DNA of 64,000 nucleotides. Source: Prochloron sp. SulCav_FS08_3_32_3330. GTDB lineage: Bacteria; Cyanobacteriota; Cyanobacteriia; Cyanobacteriales; DYNF01. How positions within the stretch are numbered: position 1 is the stretch's first letter; the number at the start of each line of letters is the position of its first letter. The stretch lies in the NCBI GenBank assembly GCA_020721205.1, contig DYNF01000004.1, positions 1 through 64,000 of the forward strand. The letters are read 5' to 3'. The notes under the pieces are model-generated. The model made no database searches. It was not told the DNA's origin and saw only the letters and a program-made list of their open reading frames with translations. The translations under genes and the position numbers were made by a program. This document shows positions 59,819 through 64,000 of the stretch, piece after piece.

Positions 59819-61006
59819 CTACTTGATATATTCTTTTAAGATACTATTACGATTAGGATGACGTAATTTTCTTAAAGCTTTAGCTTCAATTTGACGGATT
59901 CTTTCTCTCGTTACATTAAAAATTTGTCCAATTTCTTCTAAAGTTTTCATCCGTCCATCATCTAAACCGTAACGTAACCGTAACACATCACGCTCACGAG
60001 TGCTGAGAGTATCTAAAACATTTTCTAAATCCTCTCTTAATAAACTCTTAGAAACCTCATCTTCAGGAGTTTCACCATCAGCCTCAATAAAATCTCCTAA
60101 ACGGGAATCTTCCTCTTTCCCGATCGGCGTTTCTAAGGAAATAGGTAATTGAGCAGATTTCGCAATAAATCTTAACTTCTCAATCGTCATTTCCATGTGA
60201 GTCGCAATTTCTTCCTCCGTGGGTTTTCTTCCCTTTTCTTGAGATAAAATTTTCGTCGTCTTCTTAATCCGAGAAATAGTCTCATAAAGATGCACAGGTA
60301 AACGGATTGTGCGAGATTGATCAGCGATCGCCCGGGTAATCGCTTGACGAATCCACCAAGTCGCATAAGTCGAAAATTTATAACCCTTTTCATGATCAAA
60401 TTTTTCCGCCGCCCGAATCAAACCAAGGGATCCCTCCTGAATTAAATCTTGGAAAGATAAACCCCGATTCATATATTTTTTAGCAATAGAAACCACCAGA
60501 CGCAGGTTAGACTGTACCATCTTATCTTTAGCTCGTCGACCATGATACAAACGACGACGGAAAGCCACTAAAGGCATTCCCATTTCATTAGCCCACTCTT
60601 GTTGAGTAGGAAAACGATCTAAACTTTCAATCAGATCCTCTCGCACTCTTTCCAATTCCAAAAGATCAGCAATTTTACGCGCAAGTTCAATTTCTTCTTC
60701 TGCCCGTAAAAGACGAATCCGACCAATTTCCTGTAAATAAATACGGATCGAATCTTCAGTATAGGTTTTCTTTTTACCCGGATCTTTACGACGAGTGGCA
60801 GAAGTTTTACGAGTTTTGCGACCAACAGTTTGGGCTTCCTCTATTTCTTGTGCTAATACTTCACTATCTTCTTCAATTAGAAGGCTGGGATCCCCATCCA
60901 GATCAATGTCTATATCTATGTCTATATCTATGTCTAGATCAATGTCCATATCCACTGGAAATTCAAAACCTGTAGTTTTAGATGGAGTCTTAGTTGCCTG
61001 CGTCAT
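59819..61006 (-). CDS. sigA: Primary sigma factor SigA (RpoD)
   Basis: The 395-residue protein has an acidic N-terminus including an alternating Asp-Ile run (residues about 17-38), region 1.2 ([19 protein letters not shown]), region 2 with [20 protein letters not shown] and [20 protein letters not shown] (2.3-2.4), region 3 and region 4.2 [20 protein letters not shown]. The motif set and length fit cyanobacterial group-1 SigA, the housekeeping factor. It is monocistronic, with a 929-bp upstream gap shared with a divergent aminotransferase gene. Confidence 0.96.
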   Translation of the reverse strand: MTQATKTPSKTTGFEFPVDMDIDLDIDIDIDIDIDLDGDPSLLIEEDSEVLAQEIEEAQTVGRKTRKTSATRRKDPGKKKTYTEDSIRIYLQEIGRIRLLRAEEEIELARKIADLLELERVREDLIESLDRFPTQQEWANEMGMPLVAFRRRLYHGRRAKDKMVQSNLRLVVSIAKKYMNRGLSFQDLIQEGSLGLIRAAEKFDHEKGYKFSTYATWWIRQAITRAIADQSRTIRLPVHLYETISRIKKTTKILSQEKGRKPTEEEIATHMEMTIEKLRFIAKSAQLPISLETPIGKEEDSRLGDFIEADGETPEDEVSKSLLREDLENVLDTLSTRERDVLRLRYGLDDGRMKTLEEIGQIFNVTRERIRQIEAKALRKLRHPNRNSILKEYIK

Positions 61007-61935
61007 GCCGTTTTCCTCTTATTTTTCTAGTTCACAAAAATTCTTGATTGTTGTCTATTTTTTTTCATCAGAAAAAACTTAGAAAATAGTCTTTTCTGAT
61101 GAGGGGGATTTTTTCTTAAGTCGAAAAATTTAACTTCGTCAACTTTAAGCAAAAATCGGAAAAATTTTAGTCTTTGAGAAAGACATCTTTAATTGTAGCT
61201 GATATTTTTTTTTTGCTAACAACTGTTAACAATATACTGTAAATTTTCCAAGGAAGTTGACTTGATTTTATTTAATCTCAACTCAATTTTAAACCCTCAA
61301 TCATCCTTACAGTTTTGGGGAATCAGCTATCATTGTTTTTATTCCTATTTGAACGATGAAAAATTTACGCTGAATCAAAAATTCAACTTTTTTTTCATCG
61401 TTTAAAAAAGTTTTGCTACACCTATTATAATTAAGGTTTTTGCTTTTGAATAATTAATTTTAGTTCACCTACAGGACAAAAGTATTAAGAATGTTAATGA
61501 TTCAATCAAAAAGATTATAGTTTTGAGCCAGTAATCCTTGTCTTACCTTTGATCCCCCGTTTGGTTTGTCTAAATCTGTAGCTATTCTAATTAATTTCTG
61601 GAAAAATGACAGCCTTTTTAACAAAAATAATTAACTAATTTTGATGATTTTCTGAAATAACATTTAGTGTTAATGTACTAATTAAACTCTGTTAGCTTTA
61701 TATAGTAAGGATTTTGCTTTTTGACTCTCAAAAAAAAATTTTAATAATCATCAAAAAAGATACAAAAATTACAACATTTCTGGGAAAAAATACTCAAAAC
61801 AGTTAAGAATATATACTTATTCACAATGAATAATAACAAAATTGCTTTTTGTGTTACTAATTAGAGAATAATTTGATTACTATAACTATTCCTCTATACC
61901 ATATTTTTTAATCATAAATAAACATCTATACTTCT
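61007..61935. other. Long gene-free divergent region before sigA and the aminotransferase
   Basis: The 929-bp AT-rich stretch has no open frame of note. CATCAGAAAAAACTT (61067) and AGTCTTTTCTGATG (61091) form an inverted repeat about 60 bp upstream of the sigA start, a likely leader structure. TTGCTA...TATAAT-like boxes near 61411-61432 (CTATTATAATTAAG) could be a promoter. Nothing else is recognisable. The size suggests long leaders or multiple promoters, as known for sigA in other cyanobacteria. Confidence 0.45.
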
Positions 61936-63321
61936 ATGACTACATTTAATTTAAGAGCGGAAATGAATCAACAACGGGGAGAAAATTATCAACTTCACCG
62001 TCAATATCTTAACGCCCAATTGGTAAGAGTTTTAAATACCATCGGTTACGATCGCTTTTATGAAAAGGGAGAAGGGGCTTATTTAATTGATCAAAACGGC
62101 GATCGCTATTTAGATTTTTTATCCGGTTTTGGCGTTTTTGCTTTAGGGCGATCGCATCCGGTAGTTAAACAAGCTTTACAAGACGTTTTAGATAGTGATT
62201 TACCCAGTTTAGTACAAATGGACTGTGCCTTATTACCCGGAATGTTAGGCAAAGCATTATTAAAAAAAGTTCCTCCTCGTATTAACCGTTGTTTTTTCGC
62301 TAATAGTGGCACAGAAGCGGTGGAAGCCACCTTAAAATTTGCCCGTTATGCCACAGGTCGCCCCCGCATTTTATACTGTGATCACTCTTATCATGGCTTA
62401 ACTTATGGTTCTTTATCTATTACGGGAGCATCGGAGTTTAGGGAGGGTTTTGAGCCTCTGTTACCCGCTTGTGAGGTAATCCCTTTTGGGGATCTTGACG
62501 CTTTAGAAAAAGAAGTGAAAAAGAAAAACGTAGCGGGGTTTATTTTTGAGCCGATTCAAGGGAAAGGAGTTAATCTACCTTCTGAGGATTTTTTGATTAA
62601 TGCTCAAGCAATATGTAGAAAATACGGCACTTTAACGATCGCTGATGAAGTACAAACAGGCTTAGGGCGCACGGGTAAATTTTTCGCTTTTGAGCATTGG
62701 AATTTAGAGCCGGATCTGGTGGCGATCGCTAAAGCCTTATCAGGCGGTTATATACCCGTGGGGGCGGTTTTATGTAAAGAAGAAATATTCGCCAAAGTCT
62801 TTCACCGTATGGATCGAGCGTTAGTGCATGGCTCAACTTTTGGCAAAAATCCCATGGCAATGGCGGCGGGTTTAGCAACCCTTCACGTTTTAGAAGAAGA
62901 AAAATTAGTAGAAAATTCAGAGAAAATGGGTCAATTATTAATAAAAGGATTAAAACCTTTAGTAGAAAAATATGAAATATTTGCAGAAGTAAGAGGAAAA
63001 GGCTTAATGATCGGTTTAGAATTTCGCGCCCCTCAATCCTTAAAATTAAAAATAGGTTGGACAATGTTAGAAACAGCACAAAAAGGATTATTTAGTCAAT
63101 TAATAACTGTGCCATTATTTCAACGTCATAAAATCTTAACTCAAGTAGCTGGAAATAACATGAATGTGATTAAAATATTACCACCTTTAATCATAAGTGA
63201 AACTGAAGTCAACTTATTTTTAAAAGGTTTTGAAGATGTATTAGCAGACACTCATCGTTATCCGGGTACATTATGGGATTTTGGTGCTACTTTAACTAAA
63301 CAAGCATTAAAAAGAAATTAA
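61936..63321 (+). CDS. Class III PLP-dependent aminotransferase
   Basis: The 461-residue protein has the fold-type I, class III (ornithine/GABA-type) motifs: FFANSGTEAVEATLKFARYA (121-140), CDHSYHGLTYGSLS, IADEVQTGLGRTG (Asp237 near the PLP pyridine) and the Schiff-base Lys266 in AIAKALSGGYIPVG. It is longer than ArgD and has an N-terminal 30-residue lead ending LNTIGYDRFYEKGEGAYLID. It transfers an amino group from an omega- or alpha-amino donor; the substrate is not evident. No pathway partner lies nearby. Confidence 0.88.
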   Translation: MTTFNLRAEMNQQRGENYQLHRQYLNAQLVRVLNTIGYDRFYEKGEGAYLIDQNGDRYLDFLSGFGVFALGRSHPVVKQALQDVLDSDLPSLVQMDCALLPGMLGKALLKKVPPRINRCFFANSGTEAVEATLKFARYATGRPRILYCDHSYHGLTYGSLSITGASEFREGFEPLLPACEVIPFGDLDALEKEVKKKNVAGFIFEPIQGKGVNLPSEDFLINAQAICRKYGTLTIADEVQTGLGRTGKFFAFEHWNLEPDLVAIAKALSGGYIPVGAVLCKEEIFAKVFHRMDRALVHGSTFGKNPMAMAAGLATLHVLEEEKLVENSEKMGQLLIKGLKPLVEKYEIFAEVRGKGLMIGLEFRAPQSLKLKIGWTMLETAQKGLFSQLITVPLFQRHKILTQVAGNNMNVIKILPPLIISETEVNLFLKGFEDVLADTHRYPGTLWDFGATLTKQALKRN

Positions 63322-63415
63322 TATTGTCATAATTATTAGGGAGAAAAAATGGACAATAAATAATTGACAATTATGAAGAAAACAATTAAAATTTGTAATA
63401 AAAATAGGTGACAAT

Positions 63416-63619
63416 ATGACAACTCAAAACTATCCTTTTGCTCAAGAATTAATTACCGATATAGAAGGTAATATTCGCAAAGTAATTTTAGACTTTAATG
63501 ACTACCAAAACCTAATAGAAATGTTAGAAGATGAAGGGTTATATCAAGCAATGTTACTAACCAAAAATGAAAACCCCTTAAGCTTAGAAAACGCCTTAGA
63601 AGAATTAGAAAAAGAATGA
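63416..63619 (+). CDS. Antitoxin of a RelE-type pair
   Basis: The 67-residue protein starts [20 protein letters not shown] and has [19 protein letters not shown], the pattern of short cyanobacterial RelB/Phd-like antitoxins that begin with a beta-strand 'GNI..VVL...DY..L.E..ED'. It ends [12 protein letters not shown]. Its stop overlaps the toxin start (ATGA), a hallmark of coupled toxin-antitoxin genes. Confidence 0.85.
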   Translation: MTTQNYPFAQELITDIEGNIRKVILDFNDYQNLIEMLEDEGLYQAMLLTKNENPLSLENALEELEKE

Positions 63620-63885
63620 AAACAGAATATTTACCCACCTTTATTAAAGACTTGAAAAAACTTAAAAGTAATCCTATTTACAGTCAAATTAAAAATCTAG
63701 TTACTAAAGAAATTCCTAACCATGAAAACTTAACAGAAATTAACAACATAAAAAAAATTAAAGGTGATAAAAATGCCTATCGTATTAGAATAGGAGATTA
63801 TCGTATTGGTTTTTTCTTAGAAGAAGATAAAATTATCTTTTCTAGGGTATTACACCGAAAAGAAATTTATCGTTTTTTCCCCTAA
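63616..63885 (+). CDS. RelE-family toxin
   Basis: The 89-residue protein has the RelE pattern [40 protein letters not shown] and the C-terminal strand [12 protein letters not shown], with Arg and Tyr/Arg residues in the usual catalytic places ([17 protein letters not shown]). Such toxins cut mRNA on the ribosome. It is intact and follows its antitoxin directly, downstream of the aminotransferase. Confidence 0.9.
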   Translation: MKTEYLPTFIKDLKKLKSNPIYSQIKNLVTKEIPNHENLTEINNIKKIKGDKNAYRIRIGDYRIGFFLEEDKIIFSRVLHRKEIYRFFP

Positions 63886-63982
63886 TCGAAAAACAACCTT
63901 TTGTTAGAGAATATCAAAACAAAATAGATTAATTATTACAGGAATAGATTAAAGTAAGATCAAACTATTAAATTACACAAAA

Positions 63983-64000
63983 ATGAAAAAATTTATTCCG
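63983..64000 (+). CDS. Possible start of a gene running off the right edge
   Basis: ATG at 63983 opens MKKFIP to the window end. Six codons cannot identify a product. Confidence 0.2.

Noticed and set aside
62729-63079. 116-codon minus-strand frame inside the aminotransferase gene
   Set aside because: Leu-rich antisense shadow of conserved PLP-enzyme coding sequence.

Overview
The window comes from a low-GC cyanobacterium, probably a unicellular chroococcalean close to Geminocystis, Cyanobacterium or a relative. The evidence is a ChlP geranylgeranyl reductase, a group-1 SigA, DevB/DevC-like transporter parts, an AgrE/ArgZ arginine dihydrolase, KGK-domain proteins, and more than twenty copies of the cyanobacterial HIP1 octamer GCGATCGC seen by eye in AT-rich DNA. 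No rRNA, tRNA or CRISPR array was found.

Layout. 1-7.6 kb: the 5' part of a TnpB gene running off the left edge, small proteins, maf, then a same-strand run of four unrecognised genes (2005-7128) that includes a 961-residue, very acidic protein with eight near-identical 41-residue repeats. After this come an orphan antitoxin and a toxin remnant. 7.6-20.7 kb: rlmD, an RsbW-like anti-sigma ATPase, an outer-membrane barrel protein, a dynamin-like GTPase, two KGK-domain paralogues separated by a 79-bp tandem repeat, an HNH protein, the bifunctional arginine dihydrolase, and a minus-strand group (LivF-type ATPase, ferredoxin, 1-Cys peroxiredoxin). 20.7-33.3 kb: a ParDE-type module between two direct repeats, a DHH phosphoesterase, devB-devC without devA, a Ctp protease, a Fur-family regulator, a CheA-like kinase lacking its phosphorylatable His, ahcY, and a hybrid kinase. 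33.5-45.6 kb: cobN, an Rpn-type nuclease, a large multi-GAF kinase with a response regulator, an MFS carrier, cobO and purC. 45.6-64 kb: a VWA protein, an aldolase/dehydrogenase fusion, a secreted-type protein, the dTDP-rhamnose genes rfbA, rfbD and rfbC split by a nucleotidyltransferase and hicBA, chlP, a nuclease-methyltransferase fusion, sigA, a class III aminotransferase and a RelE-type toxin-antitoxin pair.

Two things stand out. The 1176-residue kinase at 38527-42057 has three GAF domains that each carry a D-x-C-F motif exactly 28 residues before a Cys-His pair. This is the two-cysteine signature of blue/green cyanobacteriochromes, so the kinase and the adjacent receiver protein are a candidate light-signalling pair. 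Second, the intergenic DNA is packed with short non-coding repeat families. One is a 184-bp element with 17-bp terminal inverted repeats and 9-10 bp target duplications that has landed inside the arms of other hairpins. Others are heptamer arrays, one of which extends the cobN reading frame, and near-identical repeats that bracket two toxin-antitoxin modules.

Gene products that can be placed in pathways are cobalamin synthesis (cobN, cobO), nitrogen remobilisation from arginine, chlorophyll and tocopherol side-chain reduction (chlP), the methyl cycle (ahcY), purine synthesis (purC), surface polysaccharide precursors (rfb) and several two-component or partner-switching signalling proteins. All positions, motifs and repeat comparisons were read by eye. 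No database search was run.
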